Assembly: GCF_011302055.1 (NCBI RefSeq)
Contig: NZ_CP049871.1
Coordinates: 392,501 to 456,500, forward strand
Source: Sphingomonas sinipercae
GTDB lineage: Bacteria; Pseudomonadota; Alphaproteobacteria; Sphingomonadales; Sphingomonadaceae
Length of the DNA stretch: 64,000 nt
Direction of reading: 5' to 3'
Under the pieces are notes generated by a model. It did not search any database. It saw nothing but the letters and a program-made list of their open reading frames with translations, and was not told the DNA's origin. The position numbers were made by a program, and so were the translations under genes. Shown one piece after another: positions 43,984-55,845 of this stretch (position 1 is its first letter; each line of letters opens with the position of its first letter).

Positions 43984-46893
43984 ATGAATACTCGTTTTCG
44001 CACTGCACTGCTCAGCAGCACGCTGATCGCCAGCGCCGCGCTGGTCGCCACTCCGGCGTTCGCGCAAGCCACCATGACTCCGCCTGCGGGCGAGCCGGAC
44101 ACCACGGTGTCGCAGCCCGCTGAGTCCACCGACACGACCCCGGTCAGCCAGGCGCCGACCGATGCCCAAGGCGAAATCATCGTCACCGGTTCGCGCATCG
44201 CCCGTCCCGACCTTGAGGCCTCAAGCCCGGTCGCGGTGATCAGCGGCGAGTCGCTTCGCGAAACGAACAATGTCACCGTCGAGCAGATCCTGGCGGTCAA
44301 CCCGCAGTTCGCTTCCGGCTTCGGCCAGAGCTCGAACAACCCGGGCGACGGTTCGGCCACGGCAAACCTGCGCGGCCTTGAGGAAGAGCGCACGCTCGTC
44401 CTCATCGACGGCAAGCGCGCGCCTGCCTTCGACACCAACGGCCGGGTCGACCTCAACTCCATTCCCACCGGCCTGATCAAGCGCATCGACATCCTGACCG
44501 GCGGCGCTTCGTCGGTGTACGGTTCGGACGCCATCGCCGGCGTCGTCAACTTCATCCTCGACGACCGCTTCAAGGGCATCCGCCTCGACGGCAGCGCGCA
44601 GACCTATGGCGAAGGCGACGGCGAGATCTACAACGCCACGCTGACCGCCGGCATGCCGATTGGCGATCGCGGCAATATCATCGGCTCGATCGGCTGGACC
44701 AAGCGCAACGGCGTGTTCTTCGGTGACCGCAGCTGCTGCAGCGTCGCCGTCGACAGCTATGACTTCACCGCGTCGGGCGGGTCGAGCAACACGGTTCCGA
44801 CCGCGTTCGACATTCCTGGTGCCGACCGGATCCAGATCCAGCCGGACGGGTCGGTGACGACCGATGTCGCTTTGTACAACTTCAACCCGGTCAACTACGT
44901 GCAGTCGCCGTTCCGCCGCATCAATGCGATGCTGATCGGCCGCTACGAACTGACCGACAACATCGAAGCTTATGCGCGTGCAATGTACGCGGATAACAAG
45001 GTGCAGTTGCAGCTTGCTCCGACGGCCACCGCGGGCTTCGGCTTCAACATCGACCCCAGCAACCCGTTCCTGTCGCCCGACCTGTACGATGCCTTCTTCA
45101 ACACGACGGCGAACCCGGACCTGATCATCAATGACGGGACGGACGTCGCCAACGACCCGACCGCGCGGGCCGGCACGTCGAACGTCGGCATCCGTCGCCG
45201 TATCATCGAAACCGGCGGTCGTACGGAAGACTTCCGGACGAAGAGCCAGCAATATGTCGGCGGCCTCCGCGGCGATCTCGGCTCCTTCAACTGGGATGTC
45301 TTTGCCCAGTGGGGTCAGTCCAAGAAGCACACGGTGTTCAGGAACGACCTTTCCTACACGGCGCTTCAGCAGGCCCTCGACGTCGTCGACGACGGCAACG
45401 GCAATGCGGTCTGCTTCAACCCGGCGAACGGGTGCGTTCCGCTCAACCTGTTCACCACCGAACCGCTGTCGGCGGACTCAATCGCCTTCGTCCTGCGCGA
45501 TGCGATCGAGGACTCCAAGACCAGCCAGTTCATCGCTGGCGGCAACCTCGGCGGCGACCTGACCTTGCTGCACAGCCCGCTCGCAGCCCACCCGGCCGCG
45601 ATCGCGCTGGGCGTCGAGTATCGTAAGGAGAAAGGCTCGACCGCGGTCGATCCGCTCTACGCCTCGGGCGACCTGATCTATTACGGTCAGGGTCAGAACA
45701 TCTCCGGCAGCTATGACGTTCGCGAAGTTTACGGCGAAATGAAGCTGCCGCTGATCGAAGACCGGCCCTACATCAGCTCGCTGGGTCTTGAGCTTGGCGT
45801 GCGCTACTCGGATTACTCGAACGTGGGCGGCGTCTGGTCGTACAAGTACGGCGGCGACTATGCCCCGGTTCGCGGCTTCCGCTTCCGTACCATCTACCAG
45901 CGGGCAGTCCGTGCGCCGAACATCTACGAACTGTACTCGCCGGTCGTGGCCGGTACCGGCGGCCTCTCCTTCGACCCGTGCACCGGCACGGTCACCGCGG
46001 CGGTGCAGGCAGCCTGTATCGCTCAGGGTGCGCCGGCCAGCCGCTTCAACAACGGCGTCAGCAGCATCCCCGATCCGATCTCCGGTCAGATCAACATCTT
46101 CACCGGCGGTAACCAGAACCTGGAGGAAGAGGTCTCCGACACCTTCACCCTGGGTGCGGTGCTAAGCCCGACGCTCATTCGCGGGTTCAGCGCCTCGGTC
46201 GATTACTACAAGATCAAGATCAAGAACGCGATCAGCGACACCTCGCCGTCGCTGACCCTGGACGCCTGCTTCAGCAATCCGAGCCCGAACAACCCGGCTT
46301 GCACGAGCATCGTTCGCAACCCGATCGACGGTTCGCTTAGCGGCGACACGACGATCGGCGTTCCGTCCCAGCTTGGTAACGTCGCGTCGATCGCCACGAA
46401 GGGCTTCGACTTCACCGCCGGCTACCGCGGCGGCGTCAGCAGCGGCGTCCACTATGCGTTGAACCTCGCTGCCACCTGGACTCGCAGCTACAAGTTCAAC
46501 GACACGGAATGCGCCGGCTTCTTCGGGCCAGTGTGCGATTATGAGCCGATGCCGACGTGGAAGCACGTCGCCGAGGCGACGGTCGGAAGCGGTCCGTGGA
46601 GCTCCAACACCCGTTGGCGTTACCTGAGCAGCGTCGATGCCGACTCGGATATCTCCGGCCCGGATGGCATCCTGGTCCAGCAGATCCCGTCGTACAGCTA
46701 CTTCGACCAGACGTTCTCGTACAATCTGGCCGATCGGTACCAGTTCCGCTTCGGTGTGCTGAACGTGTTCAACAAGAAGCCGCCGTTCGTTGGCGACACG
46801 ACCGGCGCCACCGCCGGTGGTGGCGGCACCTTCCCGAACACGTATGACGTGCTCGGTCGGGCGTTCTTCGTCGGCGCTACGGCTCGCTTCTAA
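43984..46893 (+). CDS. TonB-dependent outer membrane receptor (large sphingomonad type)
   Basis: 969 aa. Signal peptide MNTRFRTALLSSTLIASAALVATPAFAQ, TonB-box-like GEIIVTGSRI (about 62), plug domain (about 65-190; NLRGLEEERTLVLIDGKRAPA, GGASSVYGSDAIAGVVNFIL) and a barrel ending in FFVGATARF, a normal terminal strand. Several Cys pairs in the barrel region (SCCS, CFNPANGC, ECAGFFGPVC) suggest disulfide-closed extracellular loops. ATG 43984 follows AAGGGG; an ATG at 43966 is upstream. The ligand is unknown. A strong terminator follows, then the sulfotransferase-like gene. Confidence 0.93.
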   Translation: MNTRFRTALLSSTLIASAALVATPAFAQATMTPPAGEPDTTVSQPAESTDTTPVSQAPTDAQGEIIVTGSRIARPDLEASSPVAVISGESLRETNNVTVEQILAVNPQFASGFGQSSNNPGDGSATANLRGLEEERTLVLIDGKRAPAFDTNGRVDLNSIPTGLIKRIDILTGGASSVYGSDAIAGVVNFILDDRFKGIRLDGSAQTYGEGDGEIYNATLTAGMPIGDRGNIIGSIGWTKRNGVFFGDRSCCSVAVDSYDFTASGGSSNTVPTAFDIPGADRIQIQPDGSVTTDVALYNFNPVNYVQSPFRRINAMLIGRYELTDNIEAYARAMYADNKVQLQLAPTATAGFGFNIDPSNPFLSPDLYDAFFNTTANPDLIINDGTDVANDPTARAGTSNVGIRRRIIETGGRTEDFRTKSQQYVGGLRGDLGSFNWDVFAQWGQSKKHTVFRNDLSYTALQQALDVVDDGNGNAVCFNPANGCVPLNLFTTEPLSADSIAFVLRDAIEDSKTSQFIAGGNLGGDLTLLHSPLAAHPAAIALGVEYRKEKGSTAVDPLYASGDLIYYGQGQNISGSYDVREVYGEMKLPLIEDRPYISSLGLELGVRYSDYSNVGGVWSYKYGGDYAPVRGFRFRTIYQRAVRAPNIYELYSPVVAGTGGLSFDPCTGTVTAAVQAACIAQGAPASRFNNGVSSIPDPISGQINIFTGGNQNLEEEVSDTFTLGAVLSPTLIRGFSASVDYYKIKIKNAISDTSPSLTLDACFSNPSPNNPACTSIVRNPIDGSLSGDTTIGVPSQLGNVASIATKGFDFTAGYRGGVSSGVHYALNLAATWTRSYKFNDTECAGFFGPVCDYEPMPTWKHVAEATVGSGPWSSNTRWRYLSSVDADSDISGPDGILVQQIPSYSYFDQTFSYNLADRYQFRFGVLNVFNKKPPFVGDTTGATAGGGGTFPNTYDVLGRAFFVGATARF

Positions 46894-46907
46894 AGCGGGG
46901 GACAGTC

Positions 46908-46948
46908 GCGGCCGTGGGCGGGCAACCGCTCACGGCCGCCTCTTTTTT
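46908..46948 (+). terminator. Rho-independent terminator after the second TonB-dependent receptor
   Basis: GCGGCCGTG (46908-46916) pairs perfectly with CACGGCCGC (46931-46939) around a 14-base loop, followed by CTC and six T. It lies directly between the receptor stop and the next ATG (46957). Confidence 0.9.
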
Positions 46949-46956
46949 GGTGCGGG

Positions 46957-47949
46957 ATGACATCGACCCGCCTTTTCCTGCATGAGCTTCGGCTCGCCGG
47001 CGACGAAGCCATGTTGCTTCCCGTCGCCGCTACTGGCCTGAGGTCGGCCACTTTCCTCGACGGGCGCGAGAATTTCAGCGCCGGCCAGGCGCAATTTGCC
47101 GGCGCCGCGCAATTCCTCGCCGGACAGCCGGCGACGGCCGACGCGCGCTTCATCTTCCATATCGGTTTTTGCGGATCGACCCTGCTTTCGCGGCTGCTCG
47201 ACGTGCCCGGCGCGACCCTGGTGCTGCGCGAGCCGCATTGCCTTGCCAACATCGTCAACCAGCCGCTCGACGAAGCGACGCTGCAGTCGGTTCTTCCGCC
47301 CGTCATCGCCCATCTCTCCCAGCCATGGGCGGCGAACGAACGGGTCGTCATCAAGCCGTCGAATTGGGCCAATGCTCTGCTTGGTCGGATCGTTCGCCCG
47401 TCGTCGCGCGCCGTCTTCATGACCGACAGCCGCCAGCGGTTCCTCACCGCCGTCCTGCGGGGCGGGCAAGACCGCGTGGCGTTCACCGCCCGGCTTGCGG
47501 CGCGGCTGGGCGGCGACGATCCCGAGCTTGGGGCGCTGGTCGGACTCGCGGCCGCCGCGCCGGACGCCGATCGGCAACTCGCTCGCCTGGTCCTGGTCGC
47601 CCACGAAATTCAGTTGCGGCGGTTTCGCGACGCCGCTTCAACCCTCCCGGCGGATCGCCGGGCGTGGGTTTCGGCGGCGGCGCTGGACCACGATCCAATG
47701 GCGGTGCTTGGCCAAGCGTCGGCCGCCCTCGACCTTGCTCTCGCGCCCGAGCAGCTTGCCGCCAATGTCGAGCGCTGGTCGAAAAGCCACGCGAAGGATC
47801 CCGGCCGCGCATTCTCGCCCTCGAACGAAGCGTCGGCCAACGCCGCCGTTGCTGCGCGCTTCGGCGCCCTGATCGCCGACACGCTCGATTGGGCGGGGGA
47901 CGCGCTTGGGCCCGAGCCTAGGGAGCCTTCGTCCGAAACCAGCCGGTGA
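46957..47949 (+). CDS. Sulfotransferase-like P-loop protein
   Basis: 330 aa. FIFHIGFCGSTLLSRLLD (about residue 66) matches the 5'-phosphosulfate-binding loop of PAPS-dependent sulfotransferases, and VVIKPSNWANALLGRI with VFMTDSRQRFLTAVL resemble the second nucleotide-contacting region. The C-terminal half is helical and Ala-rich without recognised motifs. It could be a sulfotransferase or a related P-loop enzyme. Genes of this kind often accompany TonB-dependent receptors in sphingomonads and caulobacters. The last 32 bases overlap the convergent oxygenase gene. Confidence 0.6.
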   Translation: MTSTRLFLHELRLAGDEAMLLPVAATGLRSATFLDGRENFSAGQAQFAGAAQFLAGQPATADARFIFHIGFCGSTLLSRLLDVPGATLVLREPHCLANIVNQPLDEATLQSVLPPVIAHLSQPWAANERVVIKPSNWANALLGRIVRPSSRAVFMTDSRQRFLTAVLRGGQDRVAFTARLAARLGGDDPELGALVGLAAAAPDADRQLARLVLVAHEIQLRRFRDAASTLPADRRAWVSAAALDHDPMAVLGQASAALDLALAPEQLAANVERWSKSHAKDPGRAFSPSNEASANAAVAARFGALIADTLDWAGDALGPEPREPSSETSR

Positions 47950-48633
47950 CGGAAATCCGGTCGCCCGCCGCATAAGGCGCAACGAAACTGACGCTGTGCG
48001 GCTGGCCGATCGCGAACAGGTGAAGCGCGTTGTAAGCGGGCACGAAGGTTTCGGCGACGCCGCCGTCGGCATCGTTGAACAGCAGCAGGCCGCCCCATTC
48101 GGCCAGCCAGTCCGGGGTCAGGCTGAAAACATAAGCGTGGGTGCGGTCCTTGCCGTGCACATTGTCGTCGTGGCGCGTCAGGAAATCGCCCGCGCGGTAG
48201 CGGGTCGCCTGCGCGTCGGCGAAGGCGATGTCGGACCGCCCGGTGACGTCGCGGACCCAGTCCAGCACCGGTTCCGATGACATGAACCGGGCGAAGGCCG
48301 CCAACAGGTCGGGGCGCGCTTCCCGCTCGGCCAGGGCGTCGGGGACGCGAATGGTGTCGTAGCGATATTGGAACCCGCTTCGGGCCGCGCGGTACACGGC
48401 TTCGTCGAGCGTCTTGCGCTCGGCTTCGGGCATTTGCTCAAGCTGGTCGGGCGTGGTTTCGAACACCTGCTCCCCGCCCTTGATGACATGCTTCCAGTCG
48501 GGCGAGGCGCGCAGCTCGCCGGCAAGGGCGGCCGCACCTTCGGGCTCCAGGAACGACCCGATCTTCAGCCGCCCCGTCCCATCGAGCTGCTCGCGCAGCG
48601 GGCCGGCGGCCAGCGCCGGATTGAGCTGGAAGC

Positions 48634-48637
<4 letters not shown>
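47918..48637 (-). CDS. 2-oxoglutarate/Fe(II)-dependent oxygenase, prolyl-hydroxylase-like
   Basis: 239 aa. The double-stranded beta-helix region has [11 protein letters not shown] (HxD, about residue 165) and a distal His in [14 protein letters not shown], followed by the 2-oxoglutarate Arg in [28 protein letters not shown] matches the P4H/Ofd1 C-terminal pattern. Substrate unknown, protein hydroxylation being one option. ATG 48637 overlaps the clpB stop (ATGA), so it can be read through from the heat-shock gene. It converges with the sulfotransferase-like gene. Confidence 0.85.
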
Positions 48638-51234
<2,597 letters not shown>

Positions 51235-51260
51235 TCAGCCAATCCCCTTCGTTGGCGTGG

Positions 51261-51288
51261 ATATGGTGTTGCACTTGGGCAACACAAG
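51261..51288 (-). promoter_or_regulatory. Heat-shock (RpoH-type) promoter of clpB
   Basis: On the minus strand, CTTGTG (51283-51288) and CACCATAT (51261-51268) are separated by 14 bases, which fits the sigma-32 pattern CTTGAA/CCCCATnT with 13-17 bases. It lies about 30 bases before the clpB ATG. A 6-bp inverted repeat, TGTTGC/GCAACA, sits in the spacer region (51267-51284). Confidence 0.65.
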
Positions 51289-51298
51289 AGCGGCGCGG

Positions 51299-52045
51299 CT
51301 ATTTCGGCGTCGGGCTGAGCGGGTCCGGCAAGGTGGTTGGCGTAGCGGGTGCGGGCGCGGCCGCAACCGTGGTCCGGGCGACGGTCGCAACGGGTCCGCA
51401 GCCGACGCCGTCGGACGAACCGGCGAAGCCCCACTTGCGGAATTTGCGCGAATCGATGTGGAATCGAAGGAAGGCGTAAAAGCCCAGGCCGACCTGGTAG
51501 CTTTCGCCGCCGTGGGCATGAAGGGCGCACAGGTCGTGCATCAGCGCTTCGCGCGTGATCGGGCGCAGCGGCACCATGTCGACGGCCTGCATGTAGCGGT
51601 GGGCGCTCTCCCGCGCGCCGCCGGCACAGATGTTGAGCTGCGGGTTGCGATAGACCGAAACCGGCTCGACCGGACCGACGGCCGGGATCACCCGGTCGCG
51701 GATGTAGCGCAGGGTTTGCACCAGGTTCGGCCATTCGGAAACTGGCGCGACCTCGAACGGCTCCGCCCCGCACGGCTGCCACTGGCTCGCGGTGCGCAGC
51801 AATTGCCAAGTCGGTACGACTCCGCCGACGCCGTAATAGGTTAGGTAATCGTTGAAGCTCTTGACCTGCGCCGCCCGCCACGGCGCCGCCATGTACCAGC
51901 TTCGATAGCCCGGCTCGTCCTGCCCGGCAGTGACGTAGGCGGCGGTCGGCTGCCATGCCGGCGCATAAGCCTGCTGCGCCTGGGCGGGTGCGGCACAGGC
52001 AATCAGTACGGACAAGGTGACGGGCAAACGCATCGCGCCAAGCAT
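51299..52045 (-). CDS. Exported peptidase of the M15 (D-alanyl-D-alanine carboxypeptidase-like) superfamily
   Basis: 248 aa with signal peptide (MRLPVTLSVLIACAAPAQAQQ). The zinc-site pattern of M15 enzymes is visible: ESAHRYMQAVDMVP (SxHxxxxAxD) at about 160 and GLGFYAFLRFHIDSRKFRKWG (HxD) near 210. A role in murein trimming is likely. Start is ATG 52045 (MLGAMRLPV) or ATG 52033; neither has a strong ribosome site. A Pro/Thr/Ala-rich tail ends the protein. It lies upstream of clpB but ends before the clpB promoter. Confidence 0.78.
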   Translation of the reverse strand: MLGAMRLPVTLSVLIACAAPAQAQQAYAPAWQPTAAYVTAGQDEPGYRSWYMAAPWRAAQVKSFNDYLTYYGVGGVVPTWQLLRTASQWQPCGAEPFEVAPVSEWPNLVQTLRYIRDRVIPAVGPVEPVSVYRNPQLNICAGGARESAHRYMQAVDMVPLRPITREALMHDLCALHAHGGESYQVGLGFYAFLRFHIDSRKFRKWGFAGSSDGVGCGPVATVARTTVAAAPAPATPTTLPDPLSPTPK

Positions 52046-52097
52046 AATCCCGGAGACGCGCTTGCAAAGCGCTGAACGGCATACGACAGTCGCAAGC

Positions 52098-52418
52098 ATG
52101 TCACAGCCCATCGAAGTCGATCTGCCGCACAGCCTCGGCAAGGACGAAGCCCGCCGCCGGATCGGCGCCAACATCCACAAGCTCGAAAGCCACATTCCGG
52201 GCGGCGCGAACGTCGAATCGGCCTGGGCCGGGGACAAGCTCAATCTGTCGATCACGGCGATGGGCCAGGCGGTGCGTGCGGAACTCACGATCCTCGAAGC
52301 GAAGGTCCATGTCCGCATGGACCTCCCCGGAATGCTCGGCCTGTTCGCAGCGCCGATCGCGGCGGCGCTGAAGGCGAAGGGCGGCGACCTGCTGCTGGAC
52401 GACAAAAGCAAGCGATAG
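52098..52418 (+). CDS. Polyhydroxyalkanoic acid system family protein
   Basis: 106 aa. Begins MSQPIEVDLPHSLGKDEARRRI, with GGANVESAWAGDKLNLSITAMGQAVRAEL and a Leu-rich C-terminal amphipathic helix (MLGLFAAPIAAALKAKG). This matches the PHA_gran_rgn family, small proteins found near polyester-granule genes in many proteobacteria; no pha genes are adjacent here. Divergent from the M15 peptidase gene and followed 12 bases later by the ferredoxin reductase gene, so the two are probably cotranscribed. Confidence 0.8.
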   Translation: MSQPIEVDLPHSLGKDEARRRIGANIHKLESHIPGGANVESAWAGDKLNLSITAMGQAVRAELTILEAKVHVRMDLPGMLGLFAAPIAAALKAKGGDLLLDDKSKR

Positions 52419-52430
52419 CAGGGGAAGGCG

Positions 52431-53750
52431 ATGCGCCATTTCGCGGTGATCGGTTCGGGCCCAAGCGGCTTCTACACTGCGGAGGCGCTGAACAAGGCCT
52501 TTGGCGAGCAGGCGCGGGTCGACATCATAGACCGCTATCCAGTGCCCTATGGCCTGATCCGCTTTGGCGTCGCCCCAGATCACCAGTCGCTAAAGGCCGT
52601 CGCCAAGCGTTACGATAAGGTCGCGGAAAGCCCGGGGGCCGCGCTGATCGGCAACGTCGATGTCGGCCGCGATGTTTCGGTCGCCGAACTGCTCGACGCC
52701 TATGACGCGGTCGTGCTTGCGACCGGCGCGCCGAACGATCGCAAGCTGGGCATAGAGGGCGAGGATTTGCCCGGCGTGTTCGGCTCCGCCGCCTTCGTCG
52801 GCTGGTACAACGGCCATCCTGAATTCGCCGATCTCGACCCGCCGCTCGGCGGCACCGACGCGGTCGTCATCGGCAACGGCAATGTCGCGCTCGATTGCGC
52901 GCGCATCCTGTCCAAGACCCACGCCGAATTCGATGGCTCGGACATCGCCGGCCATGCGCTCGACGCGCTCGACCGGTCGGCAATCCGCACCGTCACGCTC
53001 CTGGGACGGCGCGGCCCGCACCAGATCGCAATGACCCCGAAAGAGCTGGGGGAGCTTGGCCACCTCGAAGCGGCCTCGCCGGTGGTCGATGGCGACGACT
53101 TCCCGCCGGTCGAAGCCGACGAGCCGCTCGAGCCCGGCCATCGCAAGTCGATCACGATCCTGCGCGGCTTCGCTGCCGCCGGCGCGGACCCGGCCAAGCC
53201 GAAGCGGATCGTATTCGATTTCTTCGCCCGCCCGCTGCGGATCGAAGGCGACGGCACGGCGCAGCGGGTGATTGTCGAGCGCACCGAGGTCGACGAGGCC
53301 GGCGGCGCTCGCGGCACGGGTGAGACTTATACTGTCCCGGCCGGGCTGGTGATCAGTTGCATCGGCTATTCGACCCCGCAGATTGCCGACGTTCCCTACG
53401 ACGAACGCAGCGGCAGGTTTCGCAACGACGGCGGCCGAATATCGGACCGGCTCTACTGCGTCGGCTGGGCGCGGCGCGGCCCAACCGGCACCATCGGCAC
53501 CAACCGGCCCGACGGTTATGAAGTGGCCGGGCTGATCGAAGCGGCGATGCCGCCCGGGACCGGCGGCGAGCGCCGCGGCGCCGAAGCCCTTGGCGAAGTC
53601 TTGTCCTCGCGCGGCGTCCGGCCGACCAGCTTCGACGATTGGCGGAGCATCGAGCAGGCCGAAGAAAGCGCCGCCCGTCCCGGCGCCCCGCGCGAAAAGA
53701 TGGTGCGCGCCGAACAGTGGATGGCGACGCTCGGCCGCTTGCCGAAGTAA
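52431..53750 (+). CDS. NADPH-ferredoxin reductase, adrenodoxin-reductase type
   Basis: 439-aa FAD/NADPH flavoprotein that reduces a [2Fe-2S] or similar ferredoxin. FAD-binding GSGPSGFYTAEALNK at the N-terminus, PVPYGLIRFGVAPDHQ, NADP-binding GNGNVALDCARIL (about 145), LLGRRGPHQIAMTPKELGEL and the C-terminal FAD segment CVGWARRGPTGTIGTNRPDG. The layout matches FprA/adrenodoxin reductase. The ferredoxin partner is not in the window. Electron donation to P450 or iron-sulfur assembly is typical of the family. Confidence 0.92.
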   Translation: MRHFAVIGSGPSGFYTAEALNKAFGEQARVDIIDRYPVPYGLIRFGVAPDHQSLKAVAKRYDKVAESPGAALIGNVDVGRDVSVAELLDAYDAVVLATGAPNDRKLGIEGEDLPGVFGSAAFVGWYNGHPEFADLDPPLGGTDAVVIGNGNVALDCARILSKTHAEFDGSDIAGHALDALDRSAIRTVTLLGRRGPHQIAMTPKELGELGHLEAASPVVDGDDFPPVEADEPLEPGHRKSITILRGFAAAGADPAKPKRIVFDFFARPLRIEGDGTAQRVIVERTEVDEAGGARGTGETYTVPAGLVISCIGYSTPQIADVPYDERSGRFRNDGGRISDRLYCVGWARRGPTGTIGTNRPDGYEVAGLIEAAMPPGTGGERRGAEALGEVLSSRGVRPTSFDDWRSIEQAEESAARPGAPREKMVRAEQWMATLGRLPK

Positions 53751-53826
53751 AGCTCGCTTGCGCATGGTCGGGGCGGCGGCTAGGAAGCGCGCGCCTTGGC
53801 TCCCGCCGTACGACGCGGGTTCCGGT

Positions 53827-53903
53827 CGGGGAGTAGCTCAGCCTGGTAGAGCACTGTCTTCGGGAGGCAGGGGCCGGAGGTTCGAATCCTCTCTCCCCGA
53901 CCA
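53827..53903 (+). tRNA. tRNA-Pro (CGG)
   Basis: 77-nt tRNA with encoded CCA: acceptor CGGGGAG/CTCCCCG, D-arm GCTC...GAGC with loop AGCCTGGTA, anticodon stem CTGTC/GGCAG and loop TTCGGGA (anticodon CGG), and T-loop TTCGAAT. Confidence 0.95.
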
Positions 53904-53904
53904 A

Positions 53905-55029
53905 CTAATTGCGGTCGAGCGTTTCGGCGCCGATCGCGGCGATCGAGGTGGTGCCCGTCAGGGCCATTGCCACCCGCATCTCCGCCTCGATCAGGCGCAG
54001 CGCATGGGCAACGCCCTGTTCCCCGCCGCCGGCCAGCGCATAGGCCCAGGCCCGGCCCAGAAGCACGAAATCCGCGCCCAGCGCGAGCATCCGAACCACG
54101 TCGAGGCCGGAGCGAACGCCGCCATCGGCAAGCAGGGGTAGTCGCCCGCCAACCGCCTCCGCGACCCTGGGCAGCGCGCGCGCCGTCGACGTCACGCCGT
54201 CAAGCTGCCGCCCGCCATGGTTCGACACGACGATGGCATCGGCGCCGCTGCCGGCCGCCGCAACCGCGTCTTGCGGGTCGAGGATGCCCTTGATGATCAG
54301 CGGGCCCTGCCACTGACGGCGCACCCATTCGACGTCGCTCCAGCTCACGGTGGCGTCGAAGTTGTTGTGGATCCATTTCTGGAAATCGGCGAGCGGCGCC
54401 TTGTTGCCGACGATCGGTTCCAGGTTGCCCAGGCTGTGCGGCCGGCCGTGCAGGCCGACGTCCCACAGCCAGCCGGGCCGCGCCGCCAGTTGCAGCGCCC
54501 GGCGCAGCCCGGCGCCGGCCGCCCGCGCGTCACGGTAGCGCGATCCCGGCACCGCCAGGTCGACGGTCAGCACCAAAGCGCCGCAACCGGCCTCGGCCGC
54601 CGTCTCGATCATCCGCTGGACGAAGCCGCGGTCCTTGACGAAATAGAGCTGGAACCAGGGCACGTTGCCCGACCGCGCCACTTCGCGAAGCGAGCAGGCG
54701 CCGACGGTCGACAAGGCGAAGGGGACGTTGGCGGCGGCCGCGGCCCGCGCCGCCTGCACTTCGCCGCGCCGCGCATACAGGCCGGCAAGCCCGACCGGGC
54801 CGAGCCCGACGGGCATTGCATAGCGCCGTCCGAATAGTTCGGCGGAAAGGTCGATCGCGGCAACGTCGCGCAGCACCCGCTGCCGCAATGGCACGCTTGC
54901 CAGGTCGGCGACGTTCCGGCGCAGCGTCACTTCGCCGTACGATCCGCCGTCGAGATATTCGAACAGGAAGTGGGGCAGCCGCGCCTTCGCCAGCGCGCGA
55001 TAGTCGCCGACGCTCGCCGGTCGCTTCAC
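53905..55029 (-). CDS. lldD: FMN-dependent alpha-hydroxy-acid dehydrogenase, L-lactate type
   Basis: 374-aa member of the glycolate oxidase/lactate dehydrogenase family. N-terminal [43 protein letters not shown] (FMN), [25 protein letters not shown], and the signature [10 protein letters not shown] with the catalytic His (about 268). L-lactate is the likely substrate; mandelate or other 2-hydroxy acids are alternatives. The GTG start follows the aldolase stop directly (TAAGTG). It ends only one base from tRNA-Pro. Confidence 0.88.
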   Translation of the reverse strand: MKRPASVGDYRALAKARLPHFLFEYLDGGSYGEVTLRRNVADLASVPLRQRVLRDVAAIDLSAELFGRRYAMPVGLGPVGLAGLYARRGEVQAARAAAAANVPFALSTVGACSLREVARSGNVPWFQLYFVKDRGFVQRMIETAAEAGCGALVLTVDLAVPGSRYRDARAAGAGLRRALQLAARPGWLWDVGLHGRPHSLGNLEPIVGNKAPLADFQKWIHNNFDATVSWSDVEWVRRQWQGPLIIKGILDPQDAVAAAGSGADAIVVSNHGGRQLDGVTSTARALPRVAEAVGGRLPLLADGGVRSGLDVVRMLALGADFVLLGRAWAYALAGGGEQGVAHALRLIEAEMRVAMALTGTTSIAAIGAETLDRN

Positions 55030-55845
55030 TTAGGTCGCGAAGCTCGGGTCGAGCCGGTAGGCCTTGCGCTTGAGCGCGGGCCAGGCGAGCAGGTTGGCCG
55101 CCACCGACAGCCCCGCCGACCCTTGTTCGGAAGTGATTTCCGGCGACCCTTGCGGCGGATGGTTGAGGTCGTCGCCGGCCGACAGCGCCATGATCTGCGC
55201 CTGGCAGGCCCGCTCGAAGAAATAGAGCTTCACGAAGCATTCGCCGATGCTCTTGCCGACGGCCAGCGTGCCGTGGTTGCGAAGCAGCATCAGGCTTTTC
55301 TCGGCCAGGTCGGCGACCAGCCGTTCGCGTTCCGAAAGGTCGACCGCGACGCCTTCATATTCGTGGAAGGCGACTTCGCCGCGCACCAGCATCGCCGTCT
55401 GGGTCAGCGGCAGCAGCCCCTCGCCATGGGCCGACACCGCCTGGCCCGCCGGCGTGTGCAGGTGCATCACCGACTGCGCATCTTCGCGCGCCATGTGGAT
55501 CGCGGAATGGATGGTGAAGCCGGCGGGGTTGGTGATGAACGGCGTCGGATCGACCGGGTTGCCGTGCACGTCGACCTTGACCAGCGAGGAAGCAGTCACT
55601 TCCTCGAACATCAACTGATAGGGGTTGAGCAGGAAATGATGCTCCGGCCCCGGGATGCGCGCCGACAAATGCGTGAAGATGAGGTCGTCCCAGCCGTAAT
55701 AAGCGACCATGCGATAGGCGCAGGCGAGATCGACCCGGATGGCCCATTCCTCGTCGCTGACCTTGCCTTCCAGCGACGGGATGTCGAGCGAGCTGAGGGC
55801 GCTGATCCCTTCCATGCCGCGGTTCATGCCTTCGGCCCGGTTCAT
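55030..55845 (-). CDS. Class II aldolase/adducin family protein
   Basis: 271 aa. Class II aldolase landmarks: WDDLIFTHLSARIP, zinc-ligand pair in VMHLHTPAGQAV (about 127), ALVNRE-like EYEGVAVDLSERE and the further His in LMLLRNHGTLAVG (about 190). Members cleave or rearrange sugar phosphates and related hydroxy acids; without the usual Glu context the substrate cannot be named. It overlaps maiA by 4 bases. Confidence 0.88.
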   Translation of the reverse strand: MNRAEGMNRGMEGISALSSLDIPSLEGKVSDEEWAIRVDLACAYRMVAYYGWDDLIFTHLSARIPGPEHHFLLNPYQLMFEEVTASSLVKVDVHGNPVDPTPFITNPAGFTIHSAIHMAREDAQSVMHLHTPAGQAVSAHGEGLLPLTQTAMLVRGEVAFHEYEGVAVDLSERERLVADLAEKSLMLLRNHGTLAVGKSIGECFVKLYFFERACQAQIMALSAGDDLNHPPQGSPEITSEQGSAGLSVAANLLAWPALKRKAYRLDPSFAT

